Source: Riptortus pedestris
Taxonomy: Eukaryota; Arthropoda; Insecta; Hemiptera; Alydidae
Assembly: GCA_019009955.1 (NCBI GenBank)
Contig: CM032233.1
Location: 83,402,501 to 83,466,500 of the forward strand
DNA length: 64,000 bases
Reading direction: 5' to 3'
A program made the position numbers and the translations under genes. This document shows, piece by piece, positions 25,830 through 36,901 of the stretch. Under the pieces are notes generated by a model, which was given only the letters and a program-made list of their open reading frames with translations, did not search any database and was not told where the DNA came from. The first letter of the stretch is position 1. The number at the start of each line of letters is the position of its first letter.

Positions 25830-26179
25830 AATTCTACAAATTGGAATGTGTAACAATCTTGCCTTAAACGACTTTCCAAGTTGACAATTTTTAATAAATT
25901 GTGCAAACCTATCAGACAAAAACAGTAAAAAGGACGTGAATTCTTTTAGCGGTTTGCTAGCATAACCATTTGGGGAATAATTCCATTGGTTCACAAAATA
26001 TCCGAAATCAACAGCTGACAATCATTCCTTGGAGTGATTTATTTTCCTTTTTAAAATTTGCTTATATGAATTTTATTTATTTTCACAGTTTATTTTCAAC
26101 TTGAAATACTAATCATTTCCGATATTTGACTGAACTGAAGGCATAATTACAAGAAAGTACGAATAATTCGCTCAATACT
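25830..26179. other. Spacer inside the inverted duplication
   Basis: AT-rich, low-copy. No exon or RNA is recognised. The minus-strand open frame at 25797-26021 straddles a repeat boundary and is not credible as a gene. Confidence 0.4.
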
Positions 26180-26982
26180 TGAGCTAAAAAATAATGCACA
26201 TCACAACAATTGTAGGACATCAATATTTTAACAAGATTGGATCTATAACATTTTGCGATCCGACTCATAATAACAGGGATATTTGAATTTTCGAAATCCC
26301 CCCTAAATCCCCCACTATTCCAGCTCCGATTTCCACCAATAACAATTATGATCTAGAGTGTTCACTGAAACTGTGAAATATCGGCTATGATATAGATCGA
26401 ATATACATTTTCGAGTAAAGAACTAAACGTCTTAATTGATGGCGTCATCACATAATGTATTTGCATGAATCTCACAAAGAAAATTTCAATGCTAACCGTA
26501 TTCGGTTTTTAAACTTGGAATGAATTGACATAACGGCTTATTGTGGAATGAGTAAGAGTGGGAGTTACTGATGGCAGAAAACTAAAATATGGAAATATCT
26601 CGGTTAGTATTCAATATAGAGAAAACATGTACATAACATTTTAGAACATTTTTATAGTACATTTGCAATTAGATTTATTTTATACAAGTTTTAGATCTGA
26701 CGCGTAATAACGGAAACATTTTGAATTTAATTCCCTGCCTCTACACCCTCCCCCCCTCGCCAAAGTCTGATTTTAGCCGTTAACGAACTTGACCTTTATT
26801 TTTACATAAAACGTTTAAATATCGAGCTTGGCAACGATTGTACAAAAATTACGACCACTAGATCGTTAATATATATATGTGTGTGTGTGTGTGTGTTTTG
26901 CGAACATTTCAAGAAAATATTCGAAATTCGCGTCATGAGTACGACCTCAATATGTGATTTCGCTTAAGAGAAATCTGCTAAA
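26180..26982 (-). repeat. Composite family A fragments
   Basis: Two adjoining pieces. 26180-26440 is a divergent subfamily ('acaattgtaggacatcaata', also seen at 46940 and 54785). 26441-26982 is closer to consensus, with (TG)n at 26877-26896 and a terminal TTAAGAGAAATCTGCT. Confidence 0.65.
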
Positions 26983-27600
26983 ACGTTTTCACTTCTAAAA
27001 ACTAATTTCTTAAATTCACCCAACATCTCTCGCCTTATGTTACATATTGACGCTTTACAAAGAGTAAGAAAGCTCTTAAAGAGTGCAAACGATACCCGAA
27101 ATGTGTGGAAAGAATTTAGTAAATGAGTTGTAGAAACGTGAAGTGTTTTTGATGACCTTCTGGCCATGTAATCCTAAGTTGGGCCATTGACCATTATTAC
27201 TAAAAATACAGTAATAGTTCTTATGTTTACTTCTATCTAGGATTTAAGTTATCCTAGAGAGAAGTAAACCGAATTACACAATTTATTTTTGCCACTGTTT
27301 GAGTTCCATCCAAAATTTTCCACAGTTATATTTCGATGAAAAGGGCCAATTAACATGTACTAGATTTCAGCAGGAAACACACAATATACATTGCACAGAA
27401 ACAAAAAAGAATAAATGATCATACCTGATCTACATCCGTTCTTTACATACCTGAAACAAGAAACAAATTAACTTGGAATTATAAATATTGCTACATATGC
27501 ATAATAAAAATATAGGGGCATTTTTTTTTATGAATCTCGGTTATTAATAATGAAGTTTTACCTAAGTCTGCAAATGCTTGTAATATGGGAATAAAGAATT
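26983..27600. other. Low-copy spacer
   Basis: No repeat of the main families and no gene recognised. The minus-strand frame at 26964-27167 begins inside a repeat and has no motif. Confidence 0.4.
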
Positions 27601-28036
27601 AATTCGCAGAGGCAGCGTTGACGAAGCAGATTTCCTACGTGTGTCAGGTACTTGCATTTATCTCAATACGTAAAATTTCAATGAAAAAATATTTTGTATT
27701 TAAGCTTCAATTAATGTGCTTCATAATATATCAGCTTATTGTTAATAAGCCAGGAATAGGAGTGGGGGTTTACTGAAGGCCGAAAACTAAAAATTGCAAT
27801 TATCTCGGTTAATAATCAAGATAATGAAAAACGTAGAGAACAATATTAATAGAACATTACATTTGTAATAAGATTGATTCTATACAAAATTTCAATCCGA
27901 GATATTTTGAATGTTCCAAATTCTCCTCACTGGTCCAATTTTGGCCGTTAACGAACTTCATCTTCATTTTTACATAAATCGTTAAAATCTCCAGTTCGGC
28001 ATCAATAAAAAAAAATTGAGCTAGTGGTCTAACCAT

Positions 28037-28109
<73 letters not shown>

Positions 28110-28113
<4 letters not shown>

Positions 28114-28710
28114 GTTTTTTTAGAGGTATAGAACTTTAAATTGCAATAAAACGACAATGGATTATTCGATTGACAAGAATTTTTTTTTATTCGAAAGATA
28201 ATCTTGTGGCATTACATTTTAAATATGATTTGGATTACAATCTTTCACGAGTTGGATTTTGTAAGCACACAAACCAAAATCTTCCATAAAGTGGATGGAC
28301 ACAGATCCAACTCCTGTGCTCGATGGCGGATGGACTCATTCGCGTCTTCCTCAATGCTACGCTCTACAGTAGCAATAGCTTCTTCTGTACGCACCGTACG
28401 GCGTCTCTGGGGATGCGAGTTATCAATAAGAGTAAACGTGATGCGAAAACGTTCCATGGTTAATTGAATTAACTGCTCTGATGGACGATTTTGTCAACGA
28501 TAAAATGGACGTAGTGCGCGATACGTATTCCGCACAGAACCATTATTTTCGAAATAAAATTGCACTATTTGCAAGCGTTGTTCAGGCGTGAGTCTATTCA
28601 TGATGAATTGCCCAACCAAACTGAGAATAAATCACTTGTCATCTGTTAAATCGGTCGCCATCTTGAACAGTAATGCCAACTTAAAGTTCTATACCTCTAA
28701 AAAAACACCA
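28110..28710 (-). mobile_element. DUF4817-type Tc1/mariner-superfamily element, deleted
   Basis: Near-perfect terminal inverted repeats of about 29 bp (GGTGTTTTTTTAGAGGTATA from 28111, complement ending at 28709) enclose a fragment of a transposase gene on the minus strand. The element lies in the middle of a (TA)n array, consistent with TA target choice. At about 600 bp it keeps only the DNA-binding end of the gene and lacks the catalytic domain. Confidence 0.9.
28204..28601 (-). pseudogene. Transposase N-terminal fragment (DUF4817/HTH)
   Basis: From the ATG at 28601-28599 the minus strand reads MNRLTPEQRLQIVQFYFEN, through YRALRPFYR, then a TGA. It continues in the same frame with NRPSEQLI, TLIDNSHPQRRRTVRT, RSIEEDANESIRHRAQELDL and STLWKIL. 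A frameshift after WKIL is needed to recover YKIQLVKD. This is the paired helix-turn-helix start of a transposase common in insects and other animals; the DDE/D domain is gone. The stop after FYR could be a CGA to TGA change. The plus-strand open frame over it is a shadow. Confidence 0.85.
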
Positions 28711-29599
28711 TATATATATTATAATATATATATATAAAATTTTGAACGGACCTCATTTTCATTTCATCTCATAGGTAGAATCGATAGACATTTGAAGAAA
28801 TGTTTTTAAAATCTCATCGTGAGTTCAACCTCAATAGCTGATTTTCCTAAGGGAAATCTACTTAAACTAAAAATTAGAGCACTAAACGCACTGAGAAGTA
28901 ATCAGGCAGATAAATTCATTGGATAGAGTATCTATCTTACTGAACTGTTGCGGTTTTCATTGTTGAAAATACTTTGAGGGAGCTAACAGAATCAGCAATG
29001 AAAGGTTGGTCAGCAGCTTAGGTAAATTCTGTTAACCTCGACAGCATTAATAATCTTGTTTCTTGAGTGATTTTCAACCATGGCAAGAAAGTATAATGGA
29101 AAAGATTAGATTATCTACTGCAATAATGGTAATGAATTTCATAATTTCGTTTTGTAGTTCACTCAAGACAATAGAAATGAGATAATTTTAATTTGACAAT
29201 ATTAAATTATCGTTCATATTAATTATTTTATCCTTTTTGGCTGTTGTATGACTGAATTTAAACAAATATAGAACATCTTTGAACAATGATAGTGAAAAGA
29301 TTTGTAGGATGTTTTTGGTACGATAATTGTAGTATATAAGAACATTCCATTAGTTTGCCTATACCAATATATAGATTACAGAAAAATACTGGTGTTTTTT
29401 TTTTTACTATACCCACGCCAGTTACTTATTTCTAAAACAGTGATTTACGTTATCGTTAAATTGATAAAAGTAATGAGCATATGTTTAAAATATTGAATTT
29501 AACAAGTTTTAAATGTAAACAAAAATTATGCTTTAATATACGCTGTTTCGCTGAATCATTGATTTAGACGGGCCATATGCATTCAAAGATTTTAAAAAA

Positions 29600-30015
29600 C
29601 ACTCAAATATATCTCGGTTAATAACGAAGATAGTGAAAGAATATACATAGGAGCACTTATAAAACACTACGTTTGCAATAAGATTAATCATATACAAATT
29701 TTCGATCCGATGCCTAATAACGGGGATGTTGAGAATTTGAAAATTTTCCCCCGCCCTACTGGTCCAAACTTGATCTTTCTTATTACATAAAATGATTGTA
29801 TATCGAGTTTGGTAATGATAAAACAAAAAGTGCGACCGCTAGAGTGGTAACAGATAAATATGTAGATAGGTAGATGTAATTCTGAACGGATTTCATTTTC
29901 GTCATCGCCGGGTGAAATCGATGTACATTTGAAGAAATTTTTTTGAAAATCGCGCCATCAGTACAACCTCAATACCAGATTTCCCATAGTGGAAATGTGT
30001 TAAAATTATTTGAAT
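29600..30015 (-). repeat. Family A fragment
   Basis: Begins 'atatctcggttaataacgaa' and ends TTTCCCATAGTGGAAATGTGTT. It lacks the 5' end on its own strand, where it touches the inverted duplication, and the core is only a few TAGA units. Confidence 0.7.
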
Positions 30016-30329
30016 TATGTTATAATAAATTCGACTAAAACGAGGAATCCGTGCTGATCATGAATTTCATTGAAGACCTCTAAAACAGGGCCGAACGTTA
30101 GTCTATACGGTATATTTGAACTACCTAATAATAGCTCTTCCCTTAAAATCGTGGCAATAAACAGGCCTAACAAAGGATTGAAGATTTTTCTTAAGGCCCT
30201 ACAATGGAAGCAAGATGAGAGAAGCTCAAAGAATATAGAATAGAAGGTCTGAGAGTTGTTCTATTAAAGGTGGATTATATCTGTCAAAAAAATTTTCATC
30301 TCCTGTACTCCCTGTATTATCCATTAAAT
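30016..30329. other. Low-copy spacer
   Basis: No gene or repeat recognised. Confidence 0.4.
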
Positions 30330-30479
30330 TTTAGCAGATTTCCCTTAAGCTAAATCAGAAATTGAGGTTATTCTCATGACAAGATTTAAAAAAAAAAAAA
30401 CATTCTCCAAATGTCTATCGATATTACCTAGTAGATGATGAAAATGTGTTTCTGTATATAACCACATGTATGTAATATA

Positions 30480-30510
<31 letters not shown>
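30330..30510 (+). repeat. Family A 5' fragment
   Basis: Starts TTTAGCAGATTTCCCTTAAGC and stops in its (TA)n core (30474-30510), where another repeat starts. Confidence 0.75.
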
Positions 30511-30720
30511 GGTGTTGTTGTTTTTTTGGAGGTTTGATCAATGTTGGTGAAAAAAAAATCTTAGTTTATGCCGATATTTTGAGCATTTTATTTTCTCTTC
30601 TTCAGAGTGTAACAGGAGGTGTTTATGCTATTTTTCCTTACCAATACTAAAGATACTTAAAAACTACTATACATATTGCACTAGAGTTACTAGTTACAAT
30701 AACCTTCCCTGGTCTGTTTA
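30511..30720 (+). repeat. GTGTTGTTG-start repeat, copy 1
   Basis: Shares with 33598-33792 the start GGTGTTGTTGTTTT, 'atcttag', 'attttctcttcttcag' and 'ctaaagatacttaaaa'. It is embedded in a (TA)n of family A. Its right end is not obvious. Confidence 0.5.
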
Positions 30721-31047
30721 CATTGAGCAGGGTCACAGCCTTATGTTTTCGTCAAACCTTGTCCTTGGGCTTGGGGACGCCTAGAAAATCCTATTTTAAG
30801 GACATCAAACATGTTACGGACTTCCATGGGTGTAGTAGTAATATGAAAAGAGCACCTTCTGAAAGGAAACAATGTTTGCAACTACAAGGTGAAGCTTTTA
30901 GAATGATGATGATAGACGAAGCCATTAGCATAACCTTTTTTAAATCAAATTAATTTGCAGAAATGAGCATACTGCCGTAAATATAATAAAGTGATTATAT
31001 ATGTTAAATAATTATATTATAATATGTTATAATAATATTTTTATATG
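30721..31047. other. Low-copy spacer
   Basis: An open frame at 30723-30953 has no recognised domain. Nothing else is seen here. Confidence 0.35.
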
Positions 31048-31410
31048 TTATAATAATTATATATGTTAAATAATTATATTATTGTGCGTTATAATAATGT
31101 TGTATGTTATAATAATTATATATGTTAAATAATTATATTATTGTGCGTTATAATAATGTTGTTGTATGTTATAATAATTATATATGTTAAATAATTATAT
31201 TATTGTGTGTTATAATAATGTTGTTGTATGTTATAATAATTATATATGTTAAATAATTATATTATTGTTTGTTATAATAATGTTGTTGTATGTTATAATA
31301 ATTATATATGTTAAATAATTATATTATCGTGCGTTATAATAATGTTGTTGTACTCGTATTTTATAATAATTATATATATTAAATAATTATAATAAGTGAT
31401 TATATATGTT
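31048..31410. repeat. AT-rich minisatellite, about 59-62 bp period
   Basis: About six consecutive units start 'ttataataattatatatg' and contain 'ttaaataattatattattgt'. The first full unit is 59 bp, and later ones gain a GTT triplet to reach 62 bp. Units are nearly identical, implying recent expansion or homogenisation. Confidence 0.9.
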
Positions 31411-31429
31411 AAATAACTGACTCGTCGCT

Positions 31430-31490
31430 AAATCGACCCAGTCGCGAAATGCGATTATTGTATGAATGAATAAATACATCAAATTAATAT
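31430..31490 (+). repeat. Short retroposon tail
   Basis: 'cgctaaatcgacccagtcgc' and 'gcgattattgtatgaatgaa' followed by 'taaataca' is the same motif, inverted, as the small insertion at 45011-45080. The simple tail suggests the 3' end of a LINE or SINE. Confidence 0.5.
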
Positions 31491-32047
31491 CTTCGACCAA
31501 GAAAAATAAACATTTATTTTCCTACTTATACTTACGAAGAAATGTGAGGGTTACAATGTCAACTGGCCACAAGTGATTGGTTACTAATTCTGTTTATTTC
31601 GTTTTCAATGAAATTCTAGGAAGGCCATTTCTGGCGGCTATTATTAGAATTCTTCTAATAATAGTTTAGTCGAAACAATTATTTTCCGGTAAAATGGGTC
31701 CTATTAAACTAAGCCACCTTATGTACTTAGTAAATGAACCGATAGATGCGGTAGAGATTCATGAATATTAAAGAAAGGGTTTTCGATTTGTTTGCCACTT
31801 TGCATAATCCTCGGAGGGGAGAAAATGGAGAACAGACGATAGTTCACCATGAAACAGAACACGCTATAACGATTGGTGAATTAGATTCATGAATATCGAA
31901 GAAGGGATTGTTGTCCGTCCAGCGAGTCTTCATTCCCCGCTAATTAATATCCAATCAATATGAATCCACACCATACTTGTCACGGCTAAAGGGATGGCCA
32001 AATCAGTATGCACCTGATCAAATGATAAATTATACACAATAGCGTCA
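31491..32047. other. Low-copy spacer
   Basis: No gene or main-family repeat recognised. Two similar phrases ('gattcatgaatatt' near 31756 and 'gattcatgaatatc' near 31884) may be a diverged local duplication. Confidence 0.4.
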
Positions 32048-32190
32048 TTTATTACCAGATTTCCAGTGATATTTTTGAGGGGGGGGGAGTACGTGATTTA
32101 ATGAAATCAGATATCGAGGTGGTAATCATGGCTTGACTTTCGAAAAATGAATTCAAATGTGTCCAGGATGACGAAAATGAAAGAACGAAA

Positions 32191-32248
<58 letters not shown>

Positions 32249-33482
32249 TAGCTCAGATACCCGGCTTCGCCCGGGAATTCATTTGAGGCTGGATGGTGAT
32301 GGTATTTTTTTGGCAAGGCTTTACTTTGCACAATATTTTGACATTTACCCTTCCCAGTGTTTAGGGTTAATACCCGTCGTTTCTGTAGATTTGTTAATAA
32401 TAAAATTAATTTATTATTTAACTTGACTTCACTGTTCCCCATATTGTCATATTTCCCGTTTCCTGTGCATTATGCATAGATTTAAATTATTAAGGACAAA
32501 ATATTATAATAATATATTATAACTTGAATTAATTTTTCCAGGAGGTACCTGGTAGTTCATATTGAAATGAATTGTTGAGCAAATTTCTCTAAATAACAAA
32601 ATAAACAACTTTTGTTTTGTGCATATTCGCTGAAACCCCCACTCCTGCCCTTCCTAGAAATGTTAGTATGGCTTATTATAAGGAAGGCGTTAGTGCTAAT
32701 ACACATACCGAGTGTTTTATTTAGCTCGGTTGAGTCTTTTGTGCCATATAAAATTGTTAACCCCCAGTATAATTTTTGCGTATAACGCCTTTATACTTCG
32801 GTATACGACGATAGTGTATATAACAAAACTTTCTCTAAATAACAAAATAAACAACTTTTGTTATGTGCATATTTGCTGAAAAAGCAATAGGAAACGAAAT
32901 ATGACTATTTTTAATTTCAGACCTACCTTATAACCCCCACTCCTGCCCGTTTCTAAAAATGTTAGTATAGCTAATTATAAAGAAAGCGCTCGTGCTAACT
33001 CACATACCGAGTTTGGTTTAGTTCGGTTGAGTTTTATGGGCCAAATATAATTGTTGACTCCGCAGTAGTTTTTAACGTATAACTCATTTATGCTTAGGTA
33101 TACGACAAAAGTGTATATAACAAACGTTACTCCAAATAACAAAATAAACAACTTTTGTTATGTGCATAATTGCCGAAAAACCAATAACAAACGAAATATC
33201 GCTATTTTTAATTTCTGCCCTCCCTTATAACCTCCACTCCTGTTTGTCTCAGAGAATATTAACATAGCCTAAAGTCTATGTTGGGTTAATAGTAATATAC
33301 GTACCAAGTTTCATAAAATTCGGTTCAGCCGTTTATGCGTGAAAAGGTAACAAACAAACAAACAAACAAATAAACAAACAAACAGACACCAAAGAAACAA
33401 AATGCAGTTATGGTGTATGACATGTGAAACGAAAAGTTGTCGTGAAATTTCGCGAAAAAATCAATGTACAGACAGAGGTTAC

Positions 33483-33537
<55 letters not shown>

Positions 33538-33596
33538 TATATAGTCCATCGATACTATCGAGGAGATGGCGAAAATAAAAGTTCAAAATTATGTAT
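32048..33596 (+). repeat. Family A copy interrupted by a Helitron
   Basis: The left part (32048-32247) runs from a decayed AGATTTCC end to its (TA)n. The right part (33538-33596) repeats 'gtccatcgatactatcgagg' and 'gatggcgaaaat', so the flanks overlap in content and the right part may come from a second copy. The Helitron at 32248-33537 lies between. Confidence 0.6.
32248..33537 (-). mobile_element. Complete non-autonomous Helitron (family H reference)
   Basis: On the minus strand it begins A|TC (33538|33537) with TCTATATATAT and ends with the hairpin CCCGGGCGAAGCCGGG, GTATCTGAG and CTAG (32251-32248), followed by T (32247). These are the canonical Helitron ends and A/T insertion site, without target duplication. 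Inside are GTAACCTCTGTCTGTACATT, a (TTTG)n stretch, about three monomers of about 297 bp and a single 3' domain. It has no coding capacity for the Rep/helicase protein, so it depends on an autonomous partner. Confidence 0.9.
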
Positions 33597-33597
33597 A

Positions 33598-33793
33598 TGG
33601 TGTTGTTGTTTTATGGAGTTTTGGTCAATCATGGTGAAAAAATCTTAGAACATTCCAATATTTCGAGAATATTTATTTTCTCTTCTTCAGGCCAAGACTA
33701 AAGATACTTAAAATCTATTGTACGTAACTCTTGTACTTCTGGTTACATTAGGACTACTCCTAAAATATACAATCTGGTCGAAAACAACAACAC
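33598..33793 (+). mobile_element. Small MITE-like element, copy 2
   Basis: About 195 bp with inverted ends GTGTTGTTGTTTT and AAAACAACAACAC. It is inserted in TA-rich DNA beside family A pieces. It encodes nothing. Related to 30511-30720. The superfamily is not determined. Confidence 0.55.
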
Positions 33794-33814
33794 AATTTTA
33801 TATATATATCAATA

Positions 33815-34080
33815 TATCTTCGTTGTTATTCGTAAGTTAGATCATAAAATATTATAGAACCAATCTTGTTAAACTATTGAAATTCTGCAATTGTTCTGTG
33901 CGTTTTTTTGACCCTCAAGTATTAAACGAGTTATCCGTACTGTTTTGTTTTTCCCCTCTTCAACTCAACTGTTTTTTTACATATAAATAGAGAATATTTG
34001 GTGAGATGAGATCATAAATATTCTATACCAGCATGTGGAAAACCCGCTTCGTCTACGTCGCCCCTGCGCGACGGACTTTC
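33815..34080 (+). repeat. Family A 3' fragment, divergent
   Basis: Ends CTACGTCGCCCCTGCGCGACGG. The upstream wording ('ttcgtaagttagatcataaa') is closer to the right part of 22408-22994 than to the reference copy. Confidence 0.65.
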
Positions 34081-34084
34081 TATT

Positions 34085-34204
34085 AGCAGATTTCCCATAA
34101 GGGAAATCAGCTATTGACATCGTAAGCATGACGCGATTTTTGAAATTTTTCTTCAAATGTCCATCGATCCTAACTAGGAGATGACGAAAATGATGTCCGT
34201 TCAA

Positions 34205-34282
<78 letters not shown>

Positions 34283-34712
34283 CCACGTCATTCGAAGCAT
34301 ATATACCAAATATTGTTTTCAAGAGACCTTTATTATACGAGATACATGCAAATATGTTCTGGTGACCCCCCCCCCTTCTTAAGTTTTTGGACTACTAAAA
34401 TTTGATTGATTGAGATAAAAATTATTCTGATTCTTTATAAATTACAGTACTAGATATAGTAAATAGTTTTCATTCAAATTAATACGTTATATTCAGATAT
34501 ATTAAATAATTGTTTTCCTTTTCTGTAAGAAGTTGGCAGAACTGTTTGTTTACATTTCAGATGCTTTCCGTAGGGAGGTTTCTTATTATCGTTTGTATTT
34601 ATTCACATAATAATCACGGTGGTGTTGTGTTGCCGGTATTTAGATGTATCTATTGTTAAACTTTACGCGGAAAATCTGCTTAATTTACGCAGCCCCTGCG
34701 TGACGGAATTTT
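34085..34712 (+). repeat. Family A element with internal deletion
   Basis: Starts AGCAGATTTCCCATAAGGG. After a 73-bp (TA)n core (34208-34280) it jumps straight to the late long-form block ('ccacgtcattcgaagc'), then ends GCAGCCCCTGCGTGACGG. Confidence 0.8.
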
Positions 34713-34954
34713 TATTTAACAACTTCAGCTATAGGAGTGTAAGTCCTGTAAAATATGCCGTCAGCACAGATATTGCCCTACTTACACAAAGACACATGGG
34801 AACCCACTGTGTTTTCTACCTCTACCCGCTACACTATATACTACTGTGGACTATCAACTTATAACCACCTCATCATAGCAGCTCTTTCCAATTTATTTTT
34901 CAATTTACATTTAGGAAACTCTTACCCCTTCTCCAATCCCCCTCTTATCTCCCC

Positions 34955-34959
<5 letters not shown>
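34713..34959. other. Low-copy spacer
   Basis: Somewhat less AT-rich, with overlapping open frames (34619-34864 and 34755-35081) that run into repeats on one side. No domain is recognised. Confidence 0.35.
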
Positions 34960-35012
<53 letters not shown>

Positions 35013-35549
35013 GTAACCTCTGTCTGTACATTGATGTTTTATGCGAAATATCACGATAACTTTTCGTTTCACATGTCATAGACACCATAACTGCATTTTG
35101 TTTCTTTCGTGTGTGTATGTTTGTTTGTTACCTTTTCACGCATAAACGGCTGAACCGAATTTTATGAAACTTGGTATGTATATTACAACTAGCCCAACTT
35201 AGACTTTAGGCTATATTAATATTCTCTAAGACAAACAGGAGTGGGGGTTATAAGGGAGGCCTGACAATAATAGTGATTTCCTATTGGGGTTTCGGCAAAT
35301 ATGCACATAACAAAAGTTGTTTATTTTCTTATTTAGAGAAATTTACTCAACACTTCTTTTCAATATGAACTACCAGGTACCTCACCTTAAAACATTAATT
35401 CAAATGTATGTCAATATTTTCTCCTTAATAATTCAAATCTATGCATAATGCACAGGAAACGGGAAATATGACAATATGCAGGATAGTGAAGTCTTACATA
35501 AAAAATTAATTTAATTAACAAATCCACAAAAACGACGGGTATAAACCAT
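34960..35549 (+). mobile_element. Helitron (family H), 3' half deleted
   Basis: After a (TA)n (34961-35007) it carries GTAACCTCTGTCTGTACATT, one monomer and the single 3' domain as far as 'cacaaaaacgacgggtataa'. It then joins family A sequence at about 35550. The hairpin and CTAG are missing. Confidence 0.8.
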
Positions 35550-36075
35550 CGTAAAAAAAATGCCCATGGATCCTACCCAGGAGATGACGAAAAGTAGGTC
35601 CGTTCAAAATTATATATATACAGACACACATTTGTCTGTTAACGCTCTAGCGGTCGCAATTTTTGTTTGATCGTTACCAAACTCGATATTTAAGCGTTTT
35701 ATGCAATAAGACAGATCAAGTTCGTTAATGGACTTGAAATCGGACCAGTGGGAGGGAGGGTTTAATGGGGGGATTTTCGAAAATTCGAAATATATCCGTT
35801 ACCATACCTCGGATCAAAATATTGTATAGAACCAATCTTATTACAAATTAAATTTACTATAAATATTGTTCTATACACTTATTCTCTATCTTGAATATTA
35901 ACCGAGATATGTGCATTTTTATGAAATGTGGGCGTATAACGGACGATTGAGTTTCCCGCCAAAAGCTAGTTCGGCCAATTCCGTAACTGTTCGGCTCTCG
36001 TATGGAGATTTCTCTATTGTATAACTTCACGTGGGAAATCCGCTTAGTTTACGCAGCCCCTGCGTGACGGACTTT
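35550..36075 (+). repeat. Family A element, 5' end lost
   Basis: Starts at 'tggatcctacccaggagatg', has almost no (TA)n (35611-35618), keeps the hairpin GCTCTAGCGGT and ends GCAGCCCCTGCGTGACGGAC. Confidence 0.8.
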
Positions 36076-36076
36076 T

Positions 36077-36157
36077 GTCATTTCCTGGTTAGGATCGATG
36101 GACATTTGAGGAAATGTTTCGACCACAACAGCTGATATCCCTTAAGGGATATCTGCT
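36077..36157 (-). repeat. Family A minus-strand end
   Basis: Only the last 80 bp of the family: 'ggatcgatggacatttgagg' and the near-perfect palindrome GATATCCCTTAAGGGATATC then TGCT. It abuts the plus-strand copy directly. Confidence 0.7.
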
Positions 36158-36320
36158 AAAACACATCATCAACCTGAACAGCGATATAAGGGGAATCTCG
36201 GAAAAGGTAGTTTTTTTTTAGTGGCACTGGCCACAGATGGTTTATAATTACAATGGTTGAAATAGAAATTGTTTTCTTTATCAGAAAACGATAAAAAGGA
36301 CAGAGAGAGTGGGGCACCGA
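36158..36320. promoter_or_regulatory. Upstream region of the collagen gene
   Basis: The 160 bp between the nearest repeat and the TATA box are low-copy. Any proximal promoter elements must lie here or inside repeats. No known factor site is claimed. Confidence 0.35.
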
Positions 36321-36328
36321 GGCGATTA

Positions 36329-36365
36329 TATAAATAGACTAAGGCGATAGGAGTATATCATGGGG
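36329..36365 (+). promoter_or_regulatory. TATA box and initiator-like start site
   Basis: TATAAATAG at 36329-36337 is followed, 31 bp from its first T, by the A of an initiator-like TCATGG (36358-36363). That spacing is right for TATA-dependent initiation at about 36360 and would give a 5' UTR of only about 22 bases before the ATG at 36382. An ATG at 36360-36362 opens a six-codon frame ending TAG, but it would sit at the very cap. Inferred from position only. Confidence 0.5.
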
Positions 36366-36381
36366 TTCCATATTGTATAGA

Positions 36382-36544
36382 ATGTTAGCCGAAAGAGGAA
36401 AGGAGGTGCTCAAGTGGGGCGTTCTGCTCTGGCTCCTAGCTGGCCTAGGTTTCGTTACATACAGATTATGGTACCTAGAGAAGAGGGTGGTTTTGTTGGA
36501 AGAAGCTCTGCTCATCGACACACACCATAGAGAAAAGAGATCAG
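36382..36544 (+). CDS. Transmembrane collagen-like protein, exon 1
   Basis: Encodes residues 1-54 and the first base of codon 55. ATG 36382 is the first in-frame start after an upstream stop (36340-36342). Residues 1-11 are basic (R5, K7, K11). Residues 12-31 (WGVLLWLLAGLGFVTYRLWY) form one membrane span. Positive charge before it predicts N-in, C-out (type II). Residues 32-45 (LEKRVVLLEEALLI) look like a short coiled coil that could start trimerisation. HHREKR (48-53) ends in a furin-type RxKR site, so the ectodomain may be shed. The donor CAG|GTATAG is at 36544/36545, phase 1. The plan recalls type XIII/XXIII/XXV collagens, colmedins and nematode cuticle collagens. No exact family member is recognised. 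Confidence 0.75.
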
Positions 36545-36710
36545 GTATAGCACTTTTTTTTTTCTTTTTTACGAAGTATCCGAGGTACTACGAAATTTCT
36601 TGAATGCCTTTATAAACTATAAAAAAATAAATAGAAAAATACATTTGTGCAAACACACACAAAAACGTGTGCGCGTAAACTATTCAATGTAGTGGCTAAT
36701 TGGTTTTATT

Positions 36711-36816
36711 AGTAGATTCAGATATTGGGGTTGTAGTCATGACGCTATTTTCGAAAAATTTCTCCAAATGTCCATCGACCCTACCTAGTAGATGAAGAAA
36801 ATGAGGTCCGTTTAAA

Positions 36817-36901
<85 letters not shown>

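Larger units (their letters stand above)
27601..29606 (-). repeat. Right arm of inverted segmental duplication
   Basis: Counterpart of 24487-25829. It consists of a minus-strand family A element (27601-28866) and the unique part (28867-29606). It is longer than the left arm because a 600-bp DNA transposon (28110-28710) sits in the (TA)n core of the family A copy in this arm only. Confidence 0.85.

Noticed and set aside
28204..28467. Plus-strand 87-codon open frame
   Set aside because: Shadow of the minus-strand transposase fragment, which has recognisable motifs.
31048..31410. CRISPR-like regular repeat array
   Set aside because: Units are contiguous and AT-rich with no unique spacers, and the context is eukaryotic, so it is a minisatellite.
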